Origin: Cannabis sativa
Taxonomy: Eukaryota > Streptophyta > Magnoliopsida > Rosales > Cannabaceae
Direction: 5' to 3'
Length of the DNA: 64,000 nt
NCBI RefSeq assembly: GCF_029168945.1
Contig: NC_083607.1
Coordinates: forward strand, 39,479,257-39,543,256
A program made the position numbers and the translations under genes. Each line of letters opens with the position of its first letter. Position 1 is the stretch's first letter. The notes under the pieces are model-generated. The model had not been told where the DNA came from, made no database searches, and saw only the letters and a list, made by a program, of their open reading frames with translations. Below, in pieces: positions 11,801 to 24,168 of this stretch.

Positions 11801-12344
11801 ACTAGGTTTAGGTTAGGAATTATTTGGCATTAAAATAATGAAAATATTAATTGGAAAAACCCTTAATAAGTGGCCGGCCATGGTGTTATAGTGGGCCCCA
11901 ATTGATTTTGCAGTTTTATCAAATTTTATCTCTATTTTCTCAAAAACGCCAATTTTCTAATTCTAACATTTTAAATGCCAAAACTAATTATTTAATAACT
12001 AAAATAGATTATTAAATAATATTGTCATTTAATTTAATTATTAATTAGACATATAAAGTCCATTAACAAATAAATAAACCTAGAAACTCTTTTCTTTACA
12101 ATTTCACCCCTGCTTAGTGAAAATTCATAAAATTAGACTTAGTCTAACTTTAGAATTATAATTGATCAATCACGAATCAATTAATGAGTCTTACAAGCAG
12201 AATGTTCTCAACTAGAATGGGGACCATGGATCTATATGCTGAGCTTCCAATAAGTGAACCAAATTTACCAAGTAAATTCCTACTTATTAATTCTTCGTTG
12301 AATCCACTCTTAGAACTTAGAATTGCACTCTCAGACTTATATAG

Positions 12345-14241
12345 TGTTGAAATTTATTTTACCAGGATCTTGATCTACTCACAAGTATGTTTATTAACAC
12401 CCTAAATATGAACTTTCTAAAACGATAAATTAAACACATATAAAGTTTAAGAAACCTTACATTGGGTGCAGCGGAATAATATGACTCCTTCCGTTCAGAT
12501 ATCTAGCTCTTGATTCCTTTCTGTAGCAGAGCATTATCAATATCTGAACCTAGATCTCTTTCTCTGAATCTTTGATGCTCAAACCTCATTCTTGCTGAAA
12601 GTCTTTCTTCACGATCTTCCTCACTATGATTGAGGTATCACTTGCTGTGTGTGGGCACTACTCATACACTAAGAATTTCGAAATTTGAGAAGAAGAAAGA
12701 GAGAGTGGGTTCGGCCAAAGATAGGGAGAGAGAGAGAGAGGCACAGTTTTTTCTGAATCAGAAGTGTCAGAAGAAGTGTATTTTTCCTGAAGCCTTCACT
12801 ATCTATTGATAGCATTCCACTAGGGTTAGGTTTGAATTATTTGGCATTAAAATAATGAAAATATCAGAGGGAAAAACCCTACAAAAGTGGCCGGCCCTAC
12901 ATAGTGGATTTGGGCCTCACTTTTTGTAATTTTGCAGTTTTATCTTTTCTGCATATGATTTTCTCAAAAACGCCAATTTTCTAATTCAACCATTTAAATG
13001 TCAATTCTAACTATTTAATAACTATAAATAATTATTAAATAATATTGTCATTTATCATATTTATTAATTGAACCATACAAAGTATCATAATTAACAAATA
13101 TGCCCATATAAACTCTTTCTTTACAATTTCGCCCTTACTTAGTGAAAAATTCACAAATAGACATAGTCTAATTTGAGAATTATAATTGATTAATCAAAAC
13201 CAATTACATGAGTCTTACAAGCAATATTATCTCAACTAGTGCGGGGACCATGGGTCTATATAACCGAGCTTCCAATAAGTAGATCAAGAATTTAGCACTA
13301 AAATTCACTAACTTATTAATTCTTCGTTGAATCCACGCATAGAACTTAGAACTGCACTCTCAGTATATAGAATGCTCTATATGTTCCACCATATAGACAC
13401 ATCATTAGTTATCCATTGTTATAATCCTAATTTGATCAATGATCCTCTATATGAATGATCTACACTGTAAAGGGATTAAATTACCGTTACACCCTACAAT
13501 GTATTTATTCCTTAAAACACTTAACCCCGTATAAATGATATTTCAGCTTATGTGAAATGAGTACTCCACCATTTATGTTCGTTTGGTCAAGCTCGAAGGA
13601 GATCATCCTTTGCTTACTATTCGCCAAATAGAAGCTATAGATTCCATGTTTATGTTAGCGCTCCCACTCAATTGCACTACCGTGTTCCCAAAATGTACGT
13701 ATCACCCTGACCTAAAAGTAGGCTTAACTAACAAGTCAAAGAACATGAATAGCCTCTCGAGATTGAGCCTAATCATATCAGGATTAAGATCATTTGATCT
13801 AGGATCAACTAGGCGATATTGACTTGAATAGATATTACGGTAAGTTTAATAAATCTAAGTCAAAGTTCAATATCGGCCCCTTCCGATGCATACTCCATGC
13901 ATCCAACCTGAGCTTTACTTTAACCAATGCTCTGGAAAGAACATAGCACTTCTCCAAATGCAAGTAAACTCTGTTGTAGATTATCATATCAGTAAAACCC
14001 TGTGTCTGATAAATCTAGGAAACTTTATTCACATAGTCATGTTTACTTTCCAATGTGTTGACAACACAATAAACAGGATCAAGTATGTGAAAAGGGTTTC
14101 AGATGAATTTATACATTATGTACATATAATCATGAAATAAATCATGTGAACCATGCAACATTAAATGTTATTTCTAATCTATATTAATAAGTAAATCTGA
14201 TTATATTGAAATGAGTTTTATTTAGGGCATAAAACCCAACA
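12345..14241 (-). repeat. LTR of B, 3' in element sense
   Basis: About 1.9 kb, near identical to 20614-22507. On the + strand it carries two short open frames (13583-13822 and 13886-14140) that recur at the same place in every copy of this LTR and run antisense to the element. They match no protein I recognise and are best read as chance frames. Confidence 0.9.
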
Positions 14242-14254
14242 AACTCCCACTTGC
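14242..14254 (-). promoter_or_regulatory. Polypurine tract of B
   Basis: On the - strand this reads caagtgggagtt directly before the TGTTGG of the LTR, the expected plus-strand primer position. The same tract occurs in E (44244-44256) and C (54061-54073). Confidence 0.75.
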
Positions 14255-17200
14255 ACTAATATAAAACAAAAAGTGCGTTTCAAATAATATCAACACCTTG
14301 ATATACAAATCAAGTGTAGTAGTAGTAAACTCCTCGTAATAGGATCTGAAAGGTTGAATTAACCACAACCTTTTCTCCACCATAACTCTCCCTTAATCAC
14401 AAAATCATTGATAATGTGAAATTCCTCTCTATATGTCTACTCTCTTGGGATACTGGATTCTATATCTTTGGCAACTACTTTTTGGTTAATCAGGAAATTA
14501 ACACTAGTAGTTTAAGGCAATTTGAAATGGTGCCAAAGATGTATAGAACTTTCCTTAGACTAAATAAGTACCTTTCCTGTAACTGTAACATTCAGTCCCT
14601 TCCTGGTAGACCTAGAGACTTTAGATAGGTTTTTACACTTCTCCAAAATCACTATTCCACCCCCAGAGTAACCACCATCTTATCAGAAAGATTTACTAGC
14701 ACAAAGGCAAATTTCGAAATCTGATATGGTGTAGTCTAAGAGTTTTAAACACACCCTTATAGACTAACATATAGTTCCTCTTCTTAATCTTAAGATTTAC
14801 TTGATTGTCTTCCAATGTTCTTCTCCTGGATTAATCTGATACCTACTCATTACTCCCACTCAACAGCAGGTGTCTGGTCTTAGGCATACAAAAGCATATC
14901 TAAGACCTCTCACTGTTGATATAAGAAATTCTTTCATGGCTTTATCTTTTCTGGAATAGTTGAGACTTTTCCTTAGATAAATAAAATCTATACCTAAGAA
15001 GTTGTGAAGCTTCTATAGATTGCCATTAGAAAGAAAATGCTTCAGCATCTTACTAAAGTAAGTTGCTTGCATTAGAGTAAGTAATTCCCAGGTATACCAC
15101 AAGCCATCGGTTTAGATAAACTGAAACCTATAATACTAGGAACAGGAAGTTTTGTTAAGTCCATTGAATGGACTTATAAACGAAAATTTCCTTTTATGTC
15201 CTTGTAATAGAAAACTTTAGGTTATTCCATGTGAATGGATTAAACCATAGTTCTATTGGCTTTTCTTCTTAGTTTCTTATCTTGACAATCCATTACTTGT
15301 TTAAACTCACAATGGATTTTAATCACTAGTGTCTCCCAAGTCATGAGAAGGTGAGTTCCTAGAAACTCTCCCACTACGACAAGGTACCGTGAATTATGTC
15401 TAAGAAAACTAAATGGTATTAATCTGTTCGGTTGTGACAAGACAACAGAGGCAGTGGGATCATCATATGTCATATAAGATGATAGAACACTTTTGGAATC
15501 AAGAAATAAATATCTCCTTTATTTGCTACTTGTTTTTCAGACTTAGTCATTTTCTTAGAAAAGTAGTGTTTGTTTGAACAAACACTTTCTTATCTATTGA
15601 CAATGGGATGGTCCACCCCTAATCACTTAGAATAGCTAACAAACCATGGTTAATAGTTCTAGCTTTTCTTAAGATTTTGATTAGGTCATCCATGAATCTA
15701 GTAATGATTTACATCATTCTGAAATTGTATTACCATAGAAGGAATTAGGCAACGACTAGTAACTAATCATCAATATGCAACTCGAAATTTCTGGGGAGGT
15801 AAGTTTGGATATAATTCAAAAATCAATTTAATGATCTTTGAACTGCATATCTACTAACTATTTCTCTACCCCTATCAGTTCGCAAGATCTTTAACCACTT
15901 ACCTTAATGGTTTTAACCATTGCTAGAAATTAATGAAATTTTTAAACATTTCAAATTTCTTTGCTTAAGGTATAATCTAGAGTTATCGTTTTAAGAATTC
16001 AACGAAAGACTCATATCCACCCCTGAATGTACATCCATCTGCGAATGAGATGAACTTACTTTCACTGGATATAGGCATATTAACTCTTTGCAGAGATTGA
16101 ACTTGTCAAATCCACTATGAACAAGATACAAATGCCATAGATTAAAAAAAATGGTAGTGTCTTTTGATGACATAGGTTTAGTTACATCAAAGAGTTCTTA
16201 GAATATTGCAAGTGGATCCTGGTCACAGAATACCTAACTCATATTCCATACAGTTTTAATCCATTAATAGAAGATGGATATTAAACACTTGAGAAAGTCT
16301 AACTGAATTGTATTCTGGAATTAGAAATATAAGAAAATTTCTATTTGGAATCTAAAATTAAAGTCAAAGACTTAAATTTATACCAAATATAATGAGTAAT
16401 TCTATCTTGGACCACCACTACTAATTTAACTCTAAGTCTGATTTGCCCATACAAGTAGGAGATTTCTAAGATTGAAGATTTATATCAATTGGGAATAGAA
16501 TTTCGGGATTATAATCATATGCGTCATTTAATTTCTTAAGAGAAAATATAATGACATGAAATGATTTATAGACCATTCATCCAATGATATATTAATGAGC
16601 TAATTCGAAATGAATAAGCTAAGAGGAATTAGGATAATTTCGTTTATAAATAAGAATCCAACGATGCTTCGATTAGCGAAAGATAAAGTAATCTTATTTA
16701 TGTAATCTTCTTGTTTCATATTGTAAAAATACTAGTCTAAGGTGTCATCAATTGATGAACAGCTAGATGTTGCATATACAATATTTATCTTTCGAGATCT
16801 TACACTATTATGTATGTCTAATGGTGAAAATCCATTAGGGATTTATCTCATTAGAAAAACAAACATGTTAGACCAACAATGAAGATTCGAAATTAAACTA
16901 CAACTTAATAACAGAAAATAACATGGTTCAATATAAATTCATACACAATTCAGAAATTATAAACATATAGCAAGTAGGAATGACAAGTGAAAATACTAAA
17001 ACTTACAATCCTAAATAATTTCCAAGATTTTTCAACAAACTGATACAGTGTTCCGTTTAGGCGAGAGTCAAAGCATCATCCATTGAATAGAGTTGTCAGC
17101 TCATCTAAAATGATAACCATTATAGCAACCTTTTATTTGATCAAGATTGGAATTCAACGTTGTCCCGTTTAGGCGAGAGTCAAGGCAATTCTATCTTATG

Positions 17201-20200
17201 AGCTTCCACCATTGTTTCATAATTTGCAAGTCAAGTATGGTCGCCACCATTAGGGTGATCTATACCATACAAAACACTTACAAACTACTTATCATGCGTG
17301 GTTAAACGGTGCGAAATTGCTAATGAACGTTCCTCCATTAGGGAGGATTACTCACTAAAACAAACGCGGTGTAAAACCCACAATGGAGATCGAATATCTT
17401 AATAATAAAGCTCATTATTTAAAGAGAGTTGTATTTTCTTTGATTCTCTTTATTTAATCTATTTATTTTAAATATATATTTATTAAAATTTCCAATTTAG
17501 GATGAAAAAATTCTAAATATAAATTTTAATTTAATATTTATAAATTTTACTTAGATGGATATGAAAATAACATGAATTATTTCCATCTTAGTAATAATTT
17601 CCAATAAATATTTAGAAAAATATTTAATTTAAGTTGTTACAAAATTAATTTAAATTAATTTACAACTCAAATTTAATTTTCTATAAATATATATTGCATT
17701 TCGAAAAATTAAAGTATTCAAGGACACAATTTTCGAAAATGCAAGTTAAAATAAAAAATTAATCCTGGAAAAATTATTCTAATTTAATGTTGGCCCAAAA
17801 TTAATTAATAAAATTAATTTACAACAAAAAATATAATTTTCCTATTTAATTAAATATATAAGAAAAATTTCAAATATTTAAGTATGATGATGAAAATCAA
17901 CTTAAATATTAATTTTCTATTTAATTAAATACACTTGAAAAATACTTCAAGCAAAAATATCATCTATCTAGATTTTCCTTTGACTAATTAATTCAATTTC
18001 TAATAATATATTTTAATTCATTTATTTTTAAATAAATCAATTAATGAAAAAATCATTGATTTAAGTTGGTCCAAAATTAAAATAAATAATTTACAACTTT
18101 AATATATTTTTCAAATAAAATTCGAAATTCCAGCATTTAAGAAATGCAATTTCGAAATTTTATTAATAAAATAAAGAAAAAATATATTTTGAAAATTATT
18201 TAAATTTAGTTGAAAAAATAAATTTCAACTAAAAATAATTTTCTATTTAATTAAGTGTCATGAAAAAGAAATATTTAAGTATCATGATGAAAATCAACTT
18301 AGATATTTAATTTTCAAATTAATTAAATGTATTAAATTAAAGAAATAAGTAATTAAGTGTAGAGAAGGCTTAATTATTAATCTCTAGTTTAATACTAGGA
18401 AAAATATACTTAAAATAAATTGTACCAAAATTAATTATATAAATAATTATTTTCACAATGTATATTATTTTCCTATTTAACATTAGAAATAATAAGTAGT
18501 CTAGAAATAACTATCTAGAAAATATCTTATTTCACTAAGTATCCTTTCCACACAATTTGAAAAAAAATATCTAATTTAAGTTGTATTAGAAAAAAGAAAT
18601 CTAGAACTTAAATATTTTCAAATTTAGATTTAATTAAATATCAAAAATTAAGTTGTAACCACTTAATTTGAAAATATTCCATTTTAAGTTAATATTCGAA
18701 AAGATATTAACTTAAAAAATATCTAAAATATTCCATTTTAAGTTAATATTCGAAAAGATATTAACTTAAAAAATATCTAAAGAATCTTAATAACCAATGC
18801 CTAAAATTCCTCAACTTAATTTTGAAATTTTAAATCCAAAAGATATTCAGATTTAAGTTGGTTAGTTGTAGATAACTAAATATCAACTTAAATAGGAATA
18901 TTTAATGAAAAATTTAAATTAAGCTCCAGAAAGAATCTAAATGGTTATAATTCTATATTTAATTAAATACAAGAAAATACATATAGTTTAGCTTAGAATA
19001 AAAAATTCTTTAAACTATAATTTTCTTAAATTAATTTCAAAATAAATGAAATTAATTATGTTGCTAATCAATTTTATTAGGTTAAACTAGTTTAATTAAC
19101 TTAGTACAGTTATTCAAATCAGGCAAATGGGCCTTCACAATTGGAGTGGTTCATGTGAGGGGGTGCTGGGTTCAGTATGTCGTACCCACTTCTATGGCTC
19201 CCAACTCTCACACAAGGCCCAAAAAAGAGGAATTTAACCTTAAAATGAACAACTGTTATTATTTGAATAAGCCCAAAAACTAAATGGGCCTAAATAAAAT
19301 CTATCAAGAACTATGATATTTTATTTAGCAACATTAACCTATATGCATCCATAATGAAATTAAACACATAGGCTCACACAGGCACACTTTGGATGGGTCC
19401 TATCATGTTGCTAGGTCATACACAGATGAAAGAAGATTGTAAATATACCTGTTACAAATTATTAACTTGACCAAGGGAGCCATCAGATCATTAGATCTGG
19501 CAAAAAGTAACCATGGCTATTTACAATCAAGTAATAATAGGTTTTGAAAACTTACACATAAGCTAAAACACAAACTCCTGCCACAAGGTTAGCTGGATAG
19601 TTGGATGTAGGATTTATTTAATTTTAAATTAAATTATTAATTTTGAAAATAATTAGTTAAATAAAAAATAATAATTTTTCGAAAATTTAAAAAAAATATT
19701 TCAAAAATTCGAAAATTGAAAAAATAATTTAAATTTAAAATTAAACCTACAATTTTGAAAAATTAGGTTTCAACCAACCTAAATATCATTTCAAAATTTG
19801 CTAACTACTTTTAAAATTTAAATGTTATTTTATAAATAAAAAATAAGAAAAGATAAATGAATATCTTTTTCAGATTTTAAATGTAATTTAAATAAATAAA
19901 ATAACAAAATTTAAAAGTTAGCAAAATATCTTATATCTATTTAAAATTACATGATTATAGTTATCTTATTTTAAATTTAAATAAGGTCAAATTATTTAAA
20001 AAAAGATTTAATTTAAAAATTTAAAATCTGACCTTAAATTTAAAAATAAGATAAGATATAATCAAATTTAAAAATAAGATAGATAATTAAGCAAAAAAGA
20101 TAGATATTTAGTATTTTCAAATTCAAATTACACTAATATCATGAATTAAATTTAAAAAATATTAAATTAATTCATAATGATAATTGAAATTGAATTAGGA

Positions 20201-20595
20201 ATAGTAATAGTATAAATGTAGAACTACACAAAAAATCGGAAGTTAATTCCATGAAAAAGCATGAAAAATCGAAGAAAAACGAAAAAATTGTGAGTTGTAC
20301 AGACAGCTTTCGCGATCGCAGGAAAATTTCAGCACAGCCACGATTTTTTCGAATCTTCAAAAAATCACAACTAATACAAATTAAATCGAAATTGAGTTCT
20401 GTAAAAAAGTAACTTACTTAATTTTTTCCATACTATCCAATAAAAATAATTCCAGAAATAGATATTCAATAATTTTTAACGAAAATTCACAAACACCAAT
20501 TAATCATCAAATAACACTCAATACAACATGATACCATCCAAAAACAAACAAACAATCGTTTTAAAGTCCAAATTTCTTGCAAGTAAATCAATTAC
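14255..20595 (-). other. Interior of B: degraded copia-like pol traces and AT-rich DNA
   Basis: No open frame above 80 residues is meaningful. Reading the - strand, short traces of Ty1/copia pol remain: an LWHLYL stretch near 16130 like the GAG-pre-integrase motif, and TDRGRE near 15870 where integrases have SDRGGE. From about 17420 to 20200 the sequence is over 75% A+T and holds nothing I can name. A 54-bp tandem duplication lies at about 18673-18780 and is absent from the matching place in E. Confidence 0.6.
18673..18780. repeat. 54-bp tandem duplication in B
   Basis: The unit containing attccattttaagttaata is present twice back to back; the ttcc landmark occurs at 18677 and 18731. Element E has a single copy near 48670-48725. 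Confidence 0.8.
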
Positions 20596-20612
20596 CATGG
20601 CTCTGAGGCCAG
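20596..20612 (-). promoter_or_regulatory. Primer-binding site of B (diverged)
   Basis: On the - strand it reads tggcctcagagccatgg beside the LTR at 20614. It resembles the initiator tRNA-Met site TGGTATCAGAGC with two changes. Element E has the same variant near 50561-50577, so it predates at least two insertions. Confidence 0.65.
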
Positions 20613-20613
20613 T

Positions 20614-22507
20614 TGTTGGAATTTATTTTACCAGGATCTTAGATCTACTCACAAGTATGTTTATTAACACCCTAAATATGAACTTTCTAAAACGATAAAT
20701 TAAACACATATAAAGTTTAAGAAACCTTACATTGGGTGCAGCGGAATAATATGACTCCTTCCGTTCAGATATCTAGCCCTTGATTCCTTTCTGTAGCAGA
20801 GCATTATCAATATCTGAACCTGGATCTCTTTCTCTGAATCTTTGATGCTGAAACCTCCTTCTTGCTGAAAGTCTTTCTTCACGATCTTCCTCACTATGAT
20901 TGAGGTATCACTTGCTGTGTGTGGGCACTACTCATACACTAAGAATTTTGAAATTTGAGAAGAAGAAAGAGAGAGTGGGTTCGGCCAAAGATAGGGAGAG
21001 AGAGAGGCTCAGTTTTTTCTGAATCAGAAGTGTGAGAAGAAGTGTATTTTTCCTGAAGCCTTCACTATCTATTTATAGCATTCCACTAGGGTTAGGTTTG
21101 AATTATTTGGCATTAAAATAATGAAAATATCAGAGGGAAAAACCCTACAAAAGTGGCCGGCCCTACATAGTGGATTTGGGCCTCACTTTTTGCAATTTTG
21201 CAGTTTTATCTTTTCTGCATCTGATTTTCTCAAAAACGCCAATTTTCTAATTCAACCATTTAAATGCCAATTCTAACTATTTAATAACTATAAATAATTA
21301 TTAAATAATATTTTCATTTATCATATTTATTAATTGAGCCATACAAAGTATCATAATTAACAAATATGCCCATATAAACTCTTTCTTTACAATTTCGCCC
21401 TTACTTAGTGAAAAATTCACAAATAGATATAGTCTAATTTGAGAATTATAATTGATTAATCAAAACCAATTACATGAGTCTTACAAGCAATATTATCTCA
21501 ACTAGTGCGGGGACCATGGGTCTATATAACCGAGCTTCCAATAAGTAGATCAAAAATTTAGCACTAAAATTCACTAACTTATTAATTCTTCGTTGAATCC
21601 ACGCATAGAACTTAGAATTGCACTCTCAGTATATAGAATGATCTATATGTTCCACCATATAGACACATCATTAGTTATCCATTGTTATAATCCTAATTTG
21701 ATCAATGATCCTCTATATGAATGATCTACACTGTAAAGGGATTAAATTACCGTTACACCCTACAATGTATTTATTCCTTAAAACACTTAACCCCATATAA
21801 ATGATATTTCAGCTTATGTGAAATGAGTACTCCACCATTTATGTTCGTTTGGTCAAGCTCGAAGGAGATCATCCTTTGCTTACTATTCGCCAGATACAAG
21901 TTATAGATTCCATGTTTATGTTAGCGCTCCCACTCAATTGCACTATCGTATTCCCAAAATGTACGTATCACCCTGACCTAAAAGTAGGCTTAACTAACAA
22001 GTCAAAGAACACGAATAGTATCTTGAGATTGAGCCTAATCATATCAGGATTAAGATCATTTGATCTAGGATCAACTAGGCGATATTGACTTGAATAGATA
22101 TTACGGTAAGTTTAATAAATCTAAGTCAAAGTTCAATATCGGTCCCTTCCGATGCATACTCCATGCATCCAACCTGAGCTTTACTTTAACCAATGCTCTG
22201 GAAAGAACATAGCACTTCTCCAAATGCAAGTAAACTCTGTTGTAGATTATCATATCAGTAAAACCCTGTGTCTGATAAATCTAGGAAACTTTATTCACAT
22301 AGTCATGTTTACTTTCCAATGTGTTGACAACACAATAAACAGGATCAAGTATGTGAAAAGGGTTTCAGATGAATTTATACATTATGTACATATAATCATG
22401 AAATAAATCATGTGAACCATGCAACATTAAATGTTATTTCTGATCTATATTAATAAGTAAATCTGATTATATTGAAATGAGTTTTATTTAGGGCATATAA
22501 CCCAACA
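20614..22507 (-). repeat. LTR of B, 5' in element sense
   Basis: It pairs with 12345-14241; small differences, such as the microsatellite near 12728 against 20996, show mutation after insertion. Short + frames at 21849-22088 and 22152-22406 repeat those of the other LTR. Confidence 0.9.
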
Positions 22508-23732
22508 TATAGAGCATATTGTATGTTCCACGATATCAATACACTATCTCATTTAACCATTGTTATAATCTTATTGTGATTTAAAGATCCTCTATATAGA
22601 TGATCTACATCGAGATGGGATTTCTTTACCGTTCTCACCCCTCAATGTATTTTGCCCCTTAAAACACTTAGCTACCTGTAAATAGTGTTTAGTGATCTAA
22701 TAATTAGTCAGTTAAACAAGAGCTCATCCATTTACTTCTATTTGCTAAGCTCGAAGGGAATCATCACTTGACTTCTGTACACCAGTAGACGCTATAGATT
22801 CCATATTTATGTTCAGCACTCCCACTCAATCATACTATCATGTTCCTAAAATATACGTATCACCCTGACCCAAAAGTAGGCTTAACTAATAAATCAAAGA
22901 ACATGAATAGCACTCCTGAGTTGAGCCTAAGCATATCAGGATTTAGATTCTTTTAATCTTAAGATCAACTACTGATATTGACTTGGAAAGATATGTATAA
23001 CGGTAAGTTTGTAATATCTTAACTTAGTTGCAATATCGGTCCAGTCCAATGTATACTCCATACATTCGAAACTAGTATACTTTACTAATGTCCTGGAAAG
23101 AACATAACACTTACTCCAAGTGTAAGTACACATCATCGCTGATTATCACATTAGTGTAAACCCAATAACACTGATGAAACAGGGACCAAGTCTTTTGATT
23201 CATATGATCACAATCACATTCCACTGTGTTGACGATACTGTAATTGTGAATAAACATATGATCTGGATTTAACTGATTCTGTGTGTAAATGTAATAAACA
23301 TATTTAAACCATTAGCATGTAGAATTCATGCAAACATCAATCACTTCAAATTTCTTATATTGATAACTAATCAGATTGTAAAGAGTTTTATTTAGGGCAT
23401 AAAACCCAACAGTAACAACCAGATCATGGCGTTAACTAATAAGGATATCACCGCGCTTCTGAAAATGCATGCGAGTCGAGTCACTCACGACTTAGTTCCG
23501 AAGGCAACAGTCAGGTACATAGCGATAAAAAAGTACTATAGTATTAAAATATGTTTTACATTGGACTAACTTTATATTTTATGTTGCATTTAGTGGTGAT
23601 TGTGGCGTTTATTGCATTGAGTATGTGGAGCATCTCATGATGCAACGTGGAGTAACCGATGTCACGCAAGGCCAGATCAAGTTGTTTCGTGAACGGTGGT
23701 GTGTTGATTTGTTTTACCAGAATATCGGCTGA

Positions 23733-24168
23733 TTATATGTGTAATTATGGTGACATTGTATATTTTGTGATTAAATTACAGTTATGTATATATAGACTTT
23801 CTCTTCTTTTGGATGATACTTCGTGGTTTCAAATTTTTGTCGGCTGAGAAGTCATATCTATCTAATTTTCTTATATAATAAAGAGTTTTTTGGGGAAAAA
23901 ATAAAAAACTATTTTGATAATAAATTTTGTAGTAAAACCTTTTCAATTTTTGTTTTACTTGTATTTAATTATTCGTTCAAATTTTGATAATTATTCGTGG
24001 TTTTAAATATAAAATATTGATATATACACATATATTCCCATACAAAAATAACTATTAAACCTAAAATAATCACAATATTCAAAAAATATTCAACCTCAAC
24101 ATTATTTTAAAGCAGTTTCGAACCTGAAATAGAAAACATGTTATTACAACGAATAAGTATACTACGCC
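23733..24168. other. Spacer between convergent MULE genes
   Basis: This AT-rich stretch between the Ulp1 stop and the transposase stop should hold both 3' ends. I see no gene or repeat in it. Confidence 0.5.

Larger units (their letters stand above)
12345..22507 (-). mobile_element. Complete large-LTR retrotransposon (B), inserted in LTR A
   Basis: B is 10.16 kb, bounded by TGTTGA and CCAACA and flanked by TATAG at 12340-12344 and 22508-22512. Its LTRs are 12345-14241 and 20614-22507 (1897 and 1894 bp). Polarity is set by the purine tract beside the left LTR and the tRNA-Met-like primer site beside the right LTR, both on the - strand. The 6.4-kb interior is very AT-rich and has no intact gag or pol. 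It landed inside an LTR of its own family. Confidence 0.9.
11343..23411 (-). mobile_element. Solo LTR (A) inside the Ulp1 gene, itself split by element B
   Basis: The outer LTR is in two pieces, 11343-12344 and 22508-23411 (about 1.9 kb together). It begins TGTTGG and ends CCCAACA and is flanked by GTAAC at 11338-11342 and 23412-23416. No internal region of its own is present, so it is a solo LTR left by recombination between LTRs. It is noticeably more diverged from the LTRs of B, C and E than those are from each other, which agrees with it being the older insertion. Confidence 0.85.
8854..23732 (+). pseudogene. MULE-borne DUF1985 / Ulp1-like (C48) peptidase gene, broken and split
   Basis: Predicted exons are 8854-9717, 9815-9961, 10091-10737, 10834-11036, 11121-11342 and, after the LTR insertion, 23417-23514 and 23594-23732. 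The first encodes a DUF1985 domain (LEFALITGLGF; NLEDLYKLGLCLFVESVLLG) that continues past an in-frame TAG at 9427-9429 into PWGKQSFARLMHSL. A linker with acidic and Pro-rich parts follows, with a TAG at 10109-10111, then SRKRKRNP and a frameshift near 10546. The C48 domain supplies His (QRHWV) and Asp (INVYDCD) before the insertion and Cys (GDCGVYCIEYVEHLM) 12 kb later. Ulp1 peptidases process or remove SUMO; the role of the MULE-borne copies is not established. With two or more stops, a frameshift and a split triad it cannot make the enzyme. The phase across 11036/11121 is unclear. Confidence 0.85.

Noticed and set aside
13583..14140. Two short frames (79 and 84 residues) open in every copy of the 1.9-kb LTR (also at 21849, 27293, 43585 and 51807)
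   Set aside because: They lie antisense in LTRs that are nearly identical through recent common origin, so shared openness is not evidence of selection, and neither resembles a known protein.
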